A DNA stretch of 64,000 bases from Promethearchaeota archaeon (lineage in GTDB: Archaea > Asgardarchaeota > Lokiarchaeia > Sigyniarchaeales > SOKP01): contig JAEOTA010000054.1 of NCBI GenBank assembly GCA_016840085.1, positions 62,001-126,000 on the forward strand, in the 5' to 3' direction. Under the pieces are notes generated by a model that saw only the letters and a program-made list of their open reading frames with translations, made no database searches and was not told the DNA's origin. Within the stretch, counting starts at the first letter, position 1; each line of letters opens with the position of its first letter. This document shows positions 16,653 to 26,384 of this stretch, one piece after another. A program made the translations under genes and the position numbers.

Positions 16653-19031
16653 TTATGTCTGTTTTTTCTCAAAATTTTTAATAATCGAATCTAGTAGATT
16701 TCTTATCTTAATGTTATTTGGGATAAGTTCCAATTGTTCTGTATATAATGGATAATTTTTATGTAAAATATTTAATAACTCAAGCCAAGACTTCTGATTT
16801 TCCGTTTGATTCGGAATGTCTTTTTTTAATTGAAAAATAATCCTCTTTTCTTTCTTAGATTTTATAGCTCTTAGGAAATTTTTGGCAACTAAAATTCTAA
16901 AAGCAAAATATTCTTCAGGTCTAAAATGAGCTAATGAATAATTCATACTATCATCTGAAAACGGCAAAATTTTAATCCTTTTATCCTCAGGTTCCTCGGG
17001 ATTTTCAATTAACGTAAATTCTAAGTCTCTTTTACTAATTTCGTCTAAAATAAAATATAATTCTCCTAAAGGTATTTTAGTACTGCGTTCTAGCTGATTG
17101 ATAATTTTTGAAACGGGGATATAAAACTCAGGATTTCTATCAGGAGTTTCTATTCTATACATATATTCTTTTTTTACATTTTCTATAATTTGATTTTTTA
17201 GATCTTCTGATAATATTGCTTTAAAAGTCTCAGTTACATGAGCTTCCTCTTTAATTTTTTCAACTTTTTTTTCATCAATATGCTTTTTTCTATAATTTGT
17301 TGTAAGGGATTCAATAAATCTATCTGAAGCTTTATCTGATTCAGCTTTAGTTTTTAATCTACTTACCCCACTCGCTGTTGCAGTAGCTGTTTTGAATAAT
17401 CTTTCTTGTAAATATTTCTTTGCTTTTTGTTCTGCTACTTCTTTTTTCTCAAATCGTTCCGTGACGGAAGTAAAATCGATGAATTTTGTCGATTTACCTA
17501 ATTCATCTCTCCTTTGTGTTATAAGAATATCCATATCTTTTTCAGCTAATTGCCTTATCATAGAATAGACATTTGCTTTTGATAACTGAGTCGCTTTAAT
17601 CAATTCACGCTCAAGAATCTCAATTGGAAATGCTTCTCCTCTTCTTATATATTCACTTCTAATAATTATATAGATTTTTTCCATACTTTTCTCTTCTTCG
17701 TTGACAGTTTCTTTTTGCATCCTCATAAACATCGAAGTTTCATGAGGTTTGAGATAATAAACTAATATTGTCAAACCTAAGAAACAAATAATTAAAACAG
17801 ATATGATATATTTATCAAATGATAATATTTCTCCTACAAAAGTTAGAGTTTGATTAGGGATTTCAGCGATATTAATATATCGAGTAAAAGTTTGAGCAAG
17901 TACACTAGCTAAAAGAAATAAAATTAATCCATCTTTTTTAAAGATCAATATTTGCCAACCTAATGATTGTCCTGTTTTTTTAACTATACGATATAAGAAA
18001 AACATAGAAATTAAAAATTCAAAAAGAAATATGAATGAAAATATTGACTCTGTTGCCCCAACTGTTGCTTTGAAAGATGTTATGGTTTCTGGACGCATAA
18101 CAAGAAAGATTGTCATTTGTAATATTTGAAAGAAAAATATAAAGAATACGATTAGTGAGAAAGTAAAATTATCGAAAGAACCAGCTCTTTTTGTTTCAGC
18201 TCGTCTTCTGGTAAAAACTATTTCAAAAATAATAAATAAAAGAGTTGCTACCAAACTCAAATAAATTAAAGGCATAACAAGGCGCATTTCTGTTTCATAT
18301 ACTTTTACAGCATTTTCAGGGTCAAAATGGCTAAAAAAATCTAGAGATAAAAATACTAAGAAGCTCCTGTAAAATAATGAAATTATAACTAGAATACCTA
18401 AAATAACAAAAGGGGTAATTAATACCCCTGCATATCTAGGAATAGAATATTTTTTAATGAATCTGGCTTCTATTTTAGTAGAAAATTTACGCGAATAAAC
18501 ATAAAACCTACTACTTAAAAGGAATAGCCATATCATTGCTAATAACAATAAATAGGATGTAAAATTAATACTCGTACCTATATATAAAAACATGAAGTAG
18601 AGACTAACTATTAATCCAACATATAAGATAAATTGCTTGATTGCAGATTTTTCTTCAAAAATAAAAAGCCTTACTTTATCAATACTAAATATCACTGATA
18701 AAATTAAGAAAAAAGCTATAATTGTGTTTGAAAACGCAAAAGGATTTCCAAACATCAAGATTGCGGTTAATGGATTTCTTGAAATATTAATTTCTAAAAT
18801 TAACAGGAATGCATATAAAATAAAAATACCATATAAACCAATAAATTTCTTTTTAAATGAGTAAAATTTAGGCTCTTGCCCTTCAAGGTACACTTCTTGA
18901 TGAACTATTTTATCATAAACATATTTCAACTTTTTTTTTACATTTGAGAAAAATCCGCCTATTTTTGTATTTAGTCTCGAAAAAAAGCTGATTTTCCTAT
19001 GTTTAATCTCTGGCGATTCCTTTTTAGACAT
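16653..19031 (-). CDS. Large multi-helix membrane protein with winged-helix-like cytoplasmic tail
   Basis: The protein has 792 residues. A basic N-terminus (about 1-60) precedes roughly ten hydrophobic helices spread over residues 65-460. The C-terminal third is soluble: the region after KEEKSMEKIYIIIRSEYIRR has a helix-turn-helix look (LIKATQLSKANVYSMIRQLAEKD), followed by a charged helical linker and a second similar module near 630-700 (IPVSKIINQLERSTKIPLGELYFILDEISK). Two DNA-binding-like modules on a membrane protein suggest a membrane-tethered regulator or sensor, but this is inference; the modules could mediate protein contacts. I do not recognise a named family. ATG start. Confidence 0.7.
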   Translation of the reverse strand: MSKKESPEIKHRKISFFSRLNTKIGGFFSNVKKKLKYVYDKIVHQEVYLEGQEPKFYSFKKKFIGLYGIFILYAFLLILEINISRNPLTAILMFGNPFAFSNTIIAFFLILSVIFSIDKVRLFIFEEKSAIKQFILYVGLIVSLYFMFLYIGTSINFTSYLLLLAMIWLFLLSSRFYVYSRKFSTKIEARFIKKYSIPRYAGVLITPFVILGILVIISLFYRSFLVFLSLDFFSHFDPENAVKVYETEMRLVMPLIYLSLVATLLFIIFEIVFTRRRAETKRAGSFDNFTFSLIVFFIFFFQILQMTIFLVMRPETITSFKATVGATESIFSFIFLFEFLISMFFLYRIVKKTGQSLGWQILIFKKDGLILFLLASVLAQTFTRYINIAEIPNQTLTFVGEILSFDKYIISVLIICFLGLTILVYYLKPHETSMFMRMQKETVNEEEKSMEKIYIIIRSEYIRRGEAFPIEILERELIKATQLSKANVYSMIRQLAEKDMDILITQRRDELGKSTKFIDFTSVTERFEKKEVAEQKAKKYLQERLFKTATATASGVSRLKTKAESDKASDRFIESLTTNYRKKHIDEKKVEKIKEEAHVTETFKAILSEDLKNQIIENVKKEYMYRIETPDRNPEFYIPVSKIINQLERSTKIPLGELYFILDEISKRDLEFTLIENPEEPEDKRIKILPFSDDSMNYSLAHFRPEEYFAFRILVAKNFLRAIKSKKEKRIIFQLKKDIPNQTENQKSWLELLNILHKNYPLYTEQLELIPNNIKIRNLLDSIIKNFEKKQT

Positions 19032-19115
19032 TATTTGACAATAAAATTATTATAATTAAATGTTATAAATGAGAGTTTTTAAAATTTAAGAAAAAAAATT
19101 ATTATTACATATTAT

Positions 19116-19256
19116 TCACTTAGAAAGCCACCCATCAAAAACTCTCTCTTCTTCTTGGTTTGAAATATCTTGTAAACACTGCTTCTGGGAATCCGTCTTA
19201 TAATAGAAACTATAACACTTGATGCAATTCCATCTTTTAAGAACTGGGTTCCACAC
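19116..19256 (-). pseudogene. Fragment of a zinc-ribbon protein
   Basis: The frame (GTG at 19256) encodes 46 residues with half a zinc ribbon (KRWNCIKCYSFYYK) and a charged tail (NQEEERVFDGWLSK). The partner CxxC that normally precedes 'RWyC.kC' is missing; the frame is closed upstream by a stop at 19269-19271, so the N-terminal part has been lost. It lies in the 334-nt gap between the large membrane protein and the CrtI-like gene. Otherwise that gap shows no gene. A short real protein is possible but less likely. Confidence 0.35.
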
Positions 19257-19365
19257 TAATACGGTGAATCATTTAAATCGTAATGCTGCTGGAAAGCGTG
19301 AAGAGCTAGATTGCTTTAAAAGAACCCTGAATTCTGTTGTGGAATTTGGGTTTATGGACTCGCGG

Positions 19366-20757
19366 TTACATAGTAATTTCCTTAATTTTTTTAAGGATAA
19401 TTTCTGAGCATTCAAGAGCACTTTGTGCTGCAAGTTCTGTCCCAATGCCCCAACCACCCGCATCTCCACCCACCATGTATAGTCCTTCAATTGGTAAGGA
19501 TATTGAAGGTCGATTGATTCCTGCCTGTTCTGTTGTTTGAGAAATGCCAATAACCGAACCTTCTTTTCCCCACATTGTTTCGATATCATGTGGAGTAGTA
19601 ATATCGCACCATAGTAAATTATTGGATAAACCTGGAAAGACTTTTTCTAACGTGTTCATTGAATTCTCAATCCATTTCTCTTTATTTTTTTCAAAGATCT
19701 CTTTCGGTACAAATGTTCCAGCTGTCATCAGCTGACACCCTTCAGGAGCCATTGAGGAGTGATAATTCGAAGGTATGGGAATGAAGTAATCTATCTCGTC
19801 AGGTACTTTACCTTTTAAAATTGACTTAAATTTCTTTTCTGGGTCTTCTGAAGTAAACGATACAACGATTTTATATGGAGATAATGGCTTTTTAAGAGCA
19901 ATTTTTATGGTAAGAGCACTCACCGAGTACTTTAAATTGTCAATCTCTTTCAGAAAACTTTTATCAAAGTATTTTCTGCCAATTAAAGTATTGACAGTTT
20001 CTTTTATTCCGGCATTTGAGATAACAATATTCGAAGTAAAAAATTCACCACTATCTAGTTTCACGCCTTTTACTTCATCGTTTTCTATAACAATTTCTTC
20101 TACAGTAGTTCCTGTTTTAACTGACCCTCCATGTTTTCTAATTCCATCGGCATAAGCAGAAGGAATAGATATACACCCTCCTTTAGGATAACCTACACTC
20201 TGATGTTTATTAAGTGTAGTCAAACATCTGATAAACTCCCCGGTTGATACTGCGTGATATGGGATTACAAAATATAACCCACAAATAATATAAAAATATG
20301 AATGTATAAGGGTATTTGTTGTATATTGATTCAACCAAGACTTTACATTAATTGTGTCTAATTCATTTGTATTTTTTATCTTTGATGTTTCACTAATCAA
20401 TTTTAATAAACCCAGAAAATCTTCTTTCGGTAATAATTTTCTGAAATCTTCTGGAAATTGATAAAGCTTACTTTCAAGGTGCCAGCGTGCTTCATCACTT
20501 CCTATTATACTCCAATCAATGGTATTTTGCATTCCAATCTTATTTAAAACTTCACCAAGAGGCCCGTGTTGGCATCTAGCAAATGAATGCACACCAAGAT
20601 CGACTTTAAAGCCTTCCTTCTCATAAGTACTACACCGCCCTCCTATAAATTTATTTTTTTCAACAAGTAATGTTTTTAATTGATTTGAGGCTAAAAGAGC
20701 TCCAATTGCTGTGCCTCCAATACCACCACCAATAACAACTATATCATAATCGGTCAT
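19366..20757 (-). CDS. CrtI/phytoene-desaturase-like FAD-dependent oxidoreductase
   Basis: The 463-residue flavoprotein has an N-terminal dinucleotide-binding fold DIVVIGGGIGGTAIGALLAS and the second FAD segment LVEKNKFIGGRCSTYEKEGF. The C-terminal signature is IEGLYMVGGDAGGWGIGTEL. Its YPKGGCISIPSAYADGIRKHGG segment is typical of the CrtI/NAD(P)-binding phytoene desaturase and amine-oxidase-like group. Members desaturate, saturate or isomerise isoprenoids; in archaea they may act on carotenoids or lipid chains. The substrate is undetermined and no other isoprenoid gene is adjacent. ATG start; expected length. Confidence 0.85.
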   Translation of the reverse strand: MTDYDIVVIGGGIGGTAIGALLASNQLKTLLVEKNKFIGGRCSTYEKEGFKVDLGVHSFARCQHGPLGEVLNKIGMQNTIDWSIIGSDEARWHLESKLYQFPEDFRKLLPKEDFLGLLKLISETSKIKNTNELDTINVKSWLNQYTTNTLIHSYFYIICGLYFVIPYHAVSTGEFIRCLTTLNKHQSVGYPKGGCISIPSAYADGIRKHGGSVKTGTTVEEIVIENDEVKGVKLDSGEFFTSNIVISNAGIKETVNTLIGRKYFDKSFLKEIDNLKYSVSALTIKIALKKPLSPYKIVVSFTSEDPEKKFKSILKGKVPDEIDYFIPIPSNYHSSMAPEGCQLMTAGTFVPKEIFEKNKEKWIENSMNTLEKVFPGLSNNLLWCDITTPHDIETMWGKEGSVIGISQTTEQAGINRPSISLPIEGLYMVGGDAGGWGIGTELAAQSALECSEIILKKIKEITM

Positions 20758-21028
20758 TTTTAAGACACTATGCCCTCTTTTTTATTAAAAATTATATAAA
20801 ATTTTAATCAATCGATAATATGAATGCTTTTTATATAAATCTTATAAAAATGAATAAAAAAACATCCTAATGTTTATTGGATTCTCTCAGATTTTCTCAT
20901 ACTATGTTTTTTTAATTTAAACCTAATTATAGTATTATCATAGAAATCGATTAGATAAATTATGGTTGAAAGTTTTAAAAGGAATCTTTAAATATTTTTA
21001 AATATAACACAAATTTTTTATTTTGAGA

Positions 21029-21307
21029 ATGGAAAAAAAACAATTACAAAATAGAGAAACATTAATCCACTTAGTTAAAAGAGCAATTGAATTACTCTGT
21101 GAAAAAAATATCTCAAGTATAGTTGTTCTCTCATCATATAAAATTAATTCGGTACTAAGAGAGTCCTTCGGGATCGATATAAAAGTAGATAAAATAGGTA
21201 GGGTTTTGAGCAAAATCGCTAAGTTAAATGAATTAAAAAGATTAAGTACAAATATTCCTAAATATAAATTACAAATCTCTAAAGTTTCAAGCTTAAAATT
21301 CTTTTAA
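21029..21307 (+). CDS. Small basic helical protein, possibly a winged helix
   Basis: The protein has 92 residues from ATG 21029 (a TTG at 21023 would add two). Predicted helices (TLIHLVKRAIELLCEKN), a strand-like SSIVVLSSYKIN and a basic second half (KVDKIGRVLSKIAKLNELKRL) suggest a small DNA- or RNA-binding domain. It converges on the JAMM cluster with only 8 nt between stop codons. I do not recognise the family. Confidence 0.6.
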   Translation: MEKKQLQNRETLIHLVKRAIELLCEKNISSIVVLSSYKINSVLRESFGIDIKVDKIGRVLSKIAKLNELKRLSTNIPKYKLQISKVSSLKFF

Positions 21308-21315
21308 AATAAATT

Positions 21316-22701
21316 TTAAGTTATATTACGGAAATCTGTAATAATTTTTTGAAGTTTTTCAAGTAAATTATTAATTTCTGTGTAAGCTTCTCTAAGTGGC
21401 TGTAGTTCTAAGCTTATTTTTTCAATTTTTTCATTAAAATTATTCTCAAGTGGTGAAATTGATTTTTTAAGTCCTTTCTCTAAATTTTGAATAATAGATT
21501 TTAGATCATTATCAGTTGAAGAGATAGATGATTCCAATTTATTAACTAATTCTTCCATATTCGAGTTTTGTAGGAGGTTATCTGTTATTTTGTCTGTGAT
21601 TGTTTTATTTAAATTATCCATATCAGTTTTAAGATATTTTATGTTATCATCAACATTATTAGTCAATTCACAAATAAGATTCTCCTTGGCTTGAGCTGTA
21701 TCGATTATTAATTGCTTTTGTATTTCAACTGGACCCTCTACATATTTTGAGACACCTCCTTTAAAATCGCCTACAATATTATCCATATTTCTGTTAAACC
21801 ATTCATCTGCTCTTAAAAAACCAGAAGATATCGATTCTTTTAATTTATTTACAGATTCTACCATTAATTCATTTCCGTTCGAAGAACCTTTATCTATATC
21901 ATTAATCCACTTACTAATTTGAGATTTCAATGAGTTCATAAGAATTTCAGAGAACTTTCCGAATCCGTTTTGAAAACTTGAAATTGCAGCTGATACTTCT
22001 GAGTATTTTTCTAATTCATCTCCTCCTAATAAACCTTTCTCAGCCACTGGAATTTCCTGAAGATCTTCTGTAATTACTTCTTTCATTTCCTTTATTTCTT
22101 TAATTAAAATAGGATTTCTTTTATGAAAATCTTCCATAAATTTTTGAACCCATTTAAAATATTCTAATGTCGCAGGTATCTCAACTTCATAAGCAACTTC
22201 ATGATACTTATCAGGAATTTTATAGTCATCTAACCTATAAATTTCAAATCCAAGATTTCCATCTTTACTCATTAAGGTATGATCGAATACTATTCCAAAA
22301 CCATATGGGGCTTTTTCATTTTGAAAGTATTGTAGATTTCTTTTATCGCTTTCGCTTAAATATAATCCCCATGAAGGATGCGAGTGGTAGTATCCTATAA
22401 TTTCTCCAGAATACTGCTTTCCCAAATTGGAAAACAATTCATAGTCTTCTCTGTCAAATCCTACTTCTACAGTACCACCGTGAGTTACAGGCACTGCATT
22501 TTCCATAATAACCTTATCTTCATTTGGATCATAATTACCAATACAAATTCCCATTACTTCTTTACTTTTTTCTATTGCTTTATGGCCAAATCGTAGGACA
22601 TGGCTTATCATGTTTCGAAGTGCTTCTTTTGTTATGAAAATTTTACCCTTTTCTGAAATTTTATGTTCATTAAGCGTATCATTTAAATCATTGTTTGACA
22701 T
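21316..22701 (-). CDS. JAMM/MPN+ metalloprotease with long coiled-coil tail (JAMM-1)
   Basis: The 461-residue protein has an N-terminal JAB1/MPN domain (about 20-190) with the complete zinc motif: Glu 48 in KEVMGICIG, His 106 and His 108 in YYHSHPSWGLYLSESD, Ser 116 and Asp 119 (HxH-x7-S-x2-D). JAMM proteases of this type (Rpn11, CSN5, archaeal JAMM1) remove ubiquitin or ubiquitin-like modifiers by cutting isopeptide bonds. Residues about 220-460 are a long heptad-rich helical region that is not part of the protease fold. The gene starts 4 nt after the stop of a paralogous JAMM gene, so the two are co-transcribed. The tails also look alike (SAAISSFQNGFGKFSEI and the corresponding SAIHNGLSKFIDL of the neighbour), indicating tandem duplication of the full gene. 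Target unknown. Confidence 0.9.
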   Translation of the reverse strand: MSNNDLNDTLNEHKISEKGKIFITKEALRNMISHVLRFGHKAIEKSKEVMGICIGNYDPNEDKVIMENAVPVTHGGTVEVGFDREDYELFSNLGKQYSGEIIGYYHSHPSWGLYLSESDKRNLQYFQNEKAPYGFGIVFDHTLMSKDGNLGFEIYRLDDYKIPDKYHEVAYEVEIPATLEYFKWVQKFMEDFHKRNPILIKEIKEMKEVITEDLQEIPVAEKGLLGGDELEKYSEVSAAISSFQNGFGKFSEILMNSLKSQISKWINDIDKGSSNGNELMVESVNKLKESISSGFLRADEWFNRNMDNIVGDFKGGVSKYVEGPVEIQKQLIIDTAQAKENLICELTNNVDDNIKYLKTDMDNLNKTITDKITDNLLQNSNMEELVNKLESSISSTDNDLKSIIQNLEKGLKKSISPLENNFNEKIEKISLELQPLREAYTEINNLLEKLQKIITDFRNIT

Positions 22702-22705
22702 TTTC

Positions 22706-24193
22706 TTATTGTCCTCCTTCCAATTTTTTAAGTTTTTTTAAGAGATTTTCATTTTCAGTCCTTAAATCTTTTATATTCTTTTGAAGGCTCTTATTTTCTG
22801 TTTCTAATGTATCTATTTTATTCTTTATAGGATTCTTTGAACTTTCTAATACTATTATAGCTGCTTTTAAATCTGATAAAAAACTTTTTGTTTCTTTATT
22901 TAAATTTATGAAATTCCCAACAATTTTATTAGTATTTTTGACAACTTTAGCTAATAATTCCTCTTGAAGAGAATTAATTTTATCTAGCGTTATATTTTCA
23001 ATTGTTCTAATTTTCTCAGAATTTTTATCCAATGTGGCAAATTGATTTTTTAGTTTTTCAGAAAGTAATGATGTTTTCGTTCCTATTTTTGCGAATTGAT
23101 CTGTTGTTTGTTCAAAAGAACTCAACATTTGACCTAAAGAGTTTCTTAATTTTGTTTCAAGTAAATCATTCAATTGATCCTTAAGTTCTAAAATAAATTG
23201 ATTAAATTGCTCTTTAAGTTTTTCTTGATCTTCTCCAAATTCTTCAAATTTATCATCAATATACATATCAAGTTCATTTAATTTATCTTTGAACGAAAAT
23301 TTAAGTTCCTTTTGTAAATTTGAAATCCCTTTATTAATATTTTCTTTTATTGTAAGCAAATTAATTCTCATCTGAAAATTATTTTCGACAATATTCTTTA
23401 TTATATCTTTACTCCACGAATTTAGAAATGAAATCAATGGGTTAATTGATAGATCAATAAATTTAGACAGTCCGTTATGGATTGCTGAGATTATTTCTTC
23501 TACATTAAGTTCTGGTCTTTTAGCTCTAAGTTGTTCCTCACTTGGAAAGGCAATATCTCCAAATAGATCTGGCATCTCATTAATTTCTAAAATAGGAGGT
23601 TCTTTAGTATGTATACTGCCAATTAAATCCATCAATTTCAAATAATATTCTTTATCATCAGGAGGTTCTACTATTGTTTTAACTTCATAATAACCCTCTG
23701 AGGGTTTTGAAGGATTATTTAATCTAAATGTGCGAAATCCTAAATCTCCTGGTTTTTCTAAATAAGTATGATCAAATACTATCCCTATTCCACTAGGATT
23801 GAAGTCAGTTTGCCACCCAAGCTGATTCTTTACATCTGTGCTTGAAAAAAATATATCTAAGCCCGGATGGCTGTGGAACCATCCACAACTAAATAACCCT
23901 TTATCAATATATTCGTTGTCAACCATAGAAAATGTTACGTAATCTTCTGGAGCAAAATCAACTTCAATTGACCCTCCATGGGAGATGGGAACAGCATCTT
24001 CTATTATAACATCTCTTATTCCTTTTTTATCAGGTTCACCCTCTTCTAATCTCCCGATCAGTATTCCCATTACTTCACGATACTGCCCTCGCTCTATAAC
24101 TTTATTTCCAAATCTTAGCACATGAATAAGCATTTTATAATATGCATTTGGTTTGATAATAACAACCTTTTCATCAGAAGTCAATTTAATCAC
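22706..24193 (-). CDS. JAMM/MPN+ metalloprotease with long coiled-coil tail (JAMM-2)
   Basis: The 495-residue paralogue of the downstream gene has Glu 40 in REVMGILIG and His 107/109, Ser 117 and Asp 120 in WFHSHPGLDIFFSSTD, a full catalytic set. The MPN domain occupies about 10-190; residues 240-495 are heptad-rich and end in a leucine-zipper-like segment (NLLKKLKKLEG). Start is GTG 24193. It is the first gene of a two-JAMM unit; the zinc-ribbon gene upstream on the same strand ends 200 nt away, so may be separately promoted. Isopeptidase activity is known for the family; use here is inference. Confidence 0.9.
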   Translation of the reverse strand: MIKLTSDEKVVIIKPNAYYKMLIHVLRFGNKVIERGQYREVMGILIGRLEEGEPDKKGIRDVIIEDAVPISHGGSIEVDFAPEDYVTFSMVDNEYIDKGLFSCGWFHSHPGLDIFFSSTDVKNQLGWQTDFNPSGIGIVFDHTYLEKPGDLGFRTFRLNNPSKPSEGYYEVKTIVEPPDDKEYYLKLMDLIGSIHTKEPPILEINEMPDLFGDIAFPSEEQLRAKRPELNVEEIISAIHNGLSKFIDLSINPLISFLNSWSKDIIKNIVENNFQMRINLLTIKENINKGISNLQKELKFSFKDKLNELDMYIDDKFEEFGEDQEKLKEQFNQFILELKDQLNDLLETKLRNSLGQMLSSFEQTTDQFAKIGTKTSLLSEKLKNQFATLDKNSEKIRTIENITLDKINSLQEELLAKVVKNTNKIVGNFINLNKETKSFLSDLKAAIIVLESSKNPIKNKIDTLETENKSLQKNIKDLRTENENLLKKLKKLEGGQ

Positions 24194-24392
24194 GTTTTAT
24201 AAAAGATTGAGATATAGTTTGTTAATGATATTATATATGATTTTATTGATTTTAAATATTTGAATAAAAAGTTTGAAATTTATTTTTTAATTTTGGCAAT
24301 TATATAATTTTCTAATCCAAATGAAATTCAAACTAATATCAAATTTCTCTAACTAGAATTAAAGTGAATAAGTAGAACCATTAAAAATATAT

Positions 24393-25046
24393 TTAATCAT
24401 GTTCGGGCAGAGGTCTTCCGCAGAAAGGGCAGAATCTAAATCCTAAGTCTTTACCACAAAAAGGGCAAAATTCCTTCTCTGAGCCTGCTTGAACTTGTGT
24501 TTCACCACCAACTTTTGGGATTGAAGGCAATTCTCGGGATGTTCTTATCGTTGTAGCTGATGAAGCTTGAGGTTGTTCACTTCTCGCAGCTACCCTCTCT
24601 TTAAAGGCTTGCCTTTGTTCTTTATCAATTTCTTGTTGGGACTTTATACTATCTCCTTTTACCCAACCTTGAACTTTTGGTCTCTTTAATTCACTTTCAG
24701 GAACTTTTTCTAATTCAATATCTCTAGTTTCTGATACAGGAGCCATCATTTTCCTTTGTTCTTTTTTCTGAATTGCTTGTTTAACTAAAGCTTGGGTTGT
24801 TTTCATTACTTGATGTGGATTTATATTGGGAATTGCAACAGTCCTTAATACCCACCCTACTACTAAATTTTGATTCGGAAAATTACCTTCAACATCCTCA
24901 TCCTTAAAAACATAGGAATCGATTATATCTCTCCCTTTTAACAAGCGAACTGCCCATTTCTCATTGATAAGTCCTAGTTGAAGCCTATAGCTAGTCCCAG
25001 GCACGCCAAGCTGACTTGTCAATGGCTCAAATCCTCTTTCTGTCAA
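24393..25046 (-). CDS. Protein with C-terminal double zinc ribbon, next to the JAMM genes
   Basis: The 217-residue protein has an alpha/beta N-terminal domain (about 18-95, e.g. YRLQLGLINEKWAVRLLKG and VVGWVLRTVAIPNINPH). A charged, probably disordered linker with several Pro and Gln follows, then a C-terminal zinc ribbon CPFCGKDLGFRFCPFCGRPL. The start is TTG 25046, and no ATG lies nearby. It is divergent from the third JAMM gene across 254 nt, which must hold promoters for both. An adaptor or substrate receptor role in the cluster is only a guess from position. Confidence 0.7.
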   Translation of the reverse strand: MTERGFEPLTSQLGVPGTSYRLQLGLINEKWAVRLLKGRDIIDSYVFKDEDVEGNFPNQNLVVGWVLRTVAIPNINPHQVMKTTQALVKQAIQKKEQRKMMAPVSETRDIELEKVPESELKRPKVQGWVKGDSIKSQQEIDKEQRQAFKERVAARSEQPQASSATTIRTSRELPSIPKVGGETQVQAGSEKEFCPFCGKDLGFRFCPFCGRPLPEHD

Positions 25047-25300
25047 TATCCTTCACTTTTTAGATATTAATATTTTGAATTTAGTAATATTATAATGGTG
25101 GTTTTCGAATTTAAATTATTATTTGTTTTATATTTTTTAACATTAAAAATTTTATCTGTTAACCTTCTTCTGAACACATGAGAATTTGTATCTAAATTTT
25201 AAAAACCATTATCTAATAAAAAAGACATAAATAGAAAAATTTGTATTAATTTGTAAAGCACCATTTAGATATTAAATTAAAAAAAAAGATCTAGTATAAG

Positions 25301-26257
25301 ATGACTGTAATTATTCCAAAAAAGGCATATAAAGCTATTGTAGCAGCCTCAGTGCGGTTCGCTAATGCAAGAATTCCTAAAGATGATTGGCTTGAAGTAA
25401 GTGGTATTTTTACAGGTAGAAATGAGGGAGATGATGTTATCATTACTGAAGTATGCCCTATCATGCATCAAGAATTAGATAAAAATGCCATTATTGATCA
25501 ATATAAGTGGAGCGATGAAGATTATGAAGCTTTATATATAATTGATGAACAAGCCTTTTCAAGAGATCCACTGGAATTTGTAGTTGGTTGGTGGCATTCA
25601 CACCCTGGATTTAAAGTCATGATGTCTCATATCGATATTCGTACTACCTTATCTTATCAACAAAATAATCCTTTAGCAATTTCTCTTGTTTTTAATCCTC
25701 AAAGATTAGTTCGCCAAATTGAAGTTGCAGAGAAAAAAGGAGATCCAGATAAGCAACTTAGGAATGATCCTGGGTTTAAAATATTTAGATTGGATGACAC
25801 AAGTCGCGGTATAGAAGCTTCATATCATACAGTAGATTATCGTATAGAAGATTATGACAGTATGGAACAATTGGTATCTTTCACACAAAAATTCATAGTG
25901 GATGTTACTAATTTATTTCCAAATGAAAAAATACCTCAAACTTATGAACAGATTATTGATGATAAAGTAAACCAATTAAGCTCATTAATATTAGGGACAG
26001 AAGAGTATTTAACCACTCTCTCTAGAAGTGGAGAAACTCATAGAATTCCAGAAGTATTACAGAATCAAACTCAAGAAATTCTTAAATTTGTAGATCAAAC
26101 TAATAAAAAAATCGAAGAAATTAAGGAACTTATGGATTTCTTGGAATATAAAGAAAAAGAAATAGTTATCTCCCAAGTAGAAACCATTTTATCAAAATGG
26201 TATGATGCAATTAAAGGATTAGATAAAAGATTGAAGGAATTATCTAAGAAATTTTAA
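25301..26257 (+). CDS. JAMM/MPN+ metalloprotease (JAMM-3)
   Basis: A third, shorter JAMM protein (318 residues) on the opposite arm of the cluster. Catalytic residues are all present: Glu 32 in LEVSGIFTG and His 99/101, Ser 109 and Asp 112 in WWHSHPGFKVMMSHID. The C-terminal 120 residues are helical and end in a coiled-coil-like stretch (KIEEIKELMDFLEYKEKEIV), shorter than in the other two. ATG start; a Shine-Dalgarno is not obvious (AAAAAGATCTAGTATAAG precedes it). It is followed after 127 nt by the AAA-VWA gene on the same strand. Confidence 0.9.
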   Translation: MTVIIPKKAYKAIVAASVRFANARIPKDDWLEVSGIFTGRNEGDDVIITEVCPIMHQELDKNAIIDQYKWSDEDYEALYIIDEQAFSRDPLEFVVGWWHSHPGFKVMMSHIDIRTTLSYQQNNPLAISLVFNPQRLVRQIEVAEKKGDPDKQLRNDPGFKIFRLDDTSRGIEASYHTVDYRIEDYDSMEQLVSFTQKFIVDVTNLFPNEKIPQTYEQIIDDKVNQLSSLILGTEEYLTTLSRSGETHRIPEVLQNQTQEILKFVDQTNKKIEEIKELMDFLEYKEKEIVISQVETILSKWYDAIKGLDKRLKELSKKF

Positions 26258-26384
26258 ATTCCATAATAATTTTAATCTTATTTTTAATTTTGATATATTT
26301 TTATTTGATTACACTTTTCTTTGATTAAGTATACGTTTATTTTTAAAATAAATATCGGAGTATTTTTGCAATACAGTCATTATC

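Noticed and set aside
19219..19540. Plus-strand frames around 19.2-19.5 kb.
   Set aside because: They overlap the well-supported CrtI-like gene on the other strand and have no recognisable domain.
25010..25046. The N-terminus TERGFEPLTSQL of the zinc-ribbon protein resembles peptides that arise from mis-translated tRNA T-arms.
   Set aside because: On the opposite strand the T-loop-like CTCAAAT has only three of five stem pairs, no matching acceptor stem and no anticodon arm; the ORF continues with a convincing domain.
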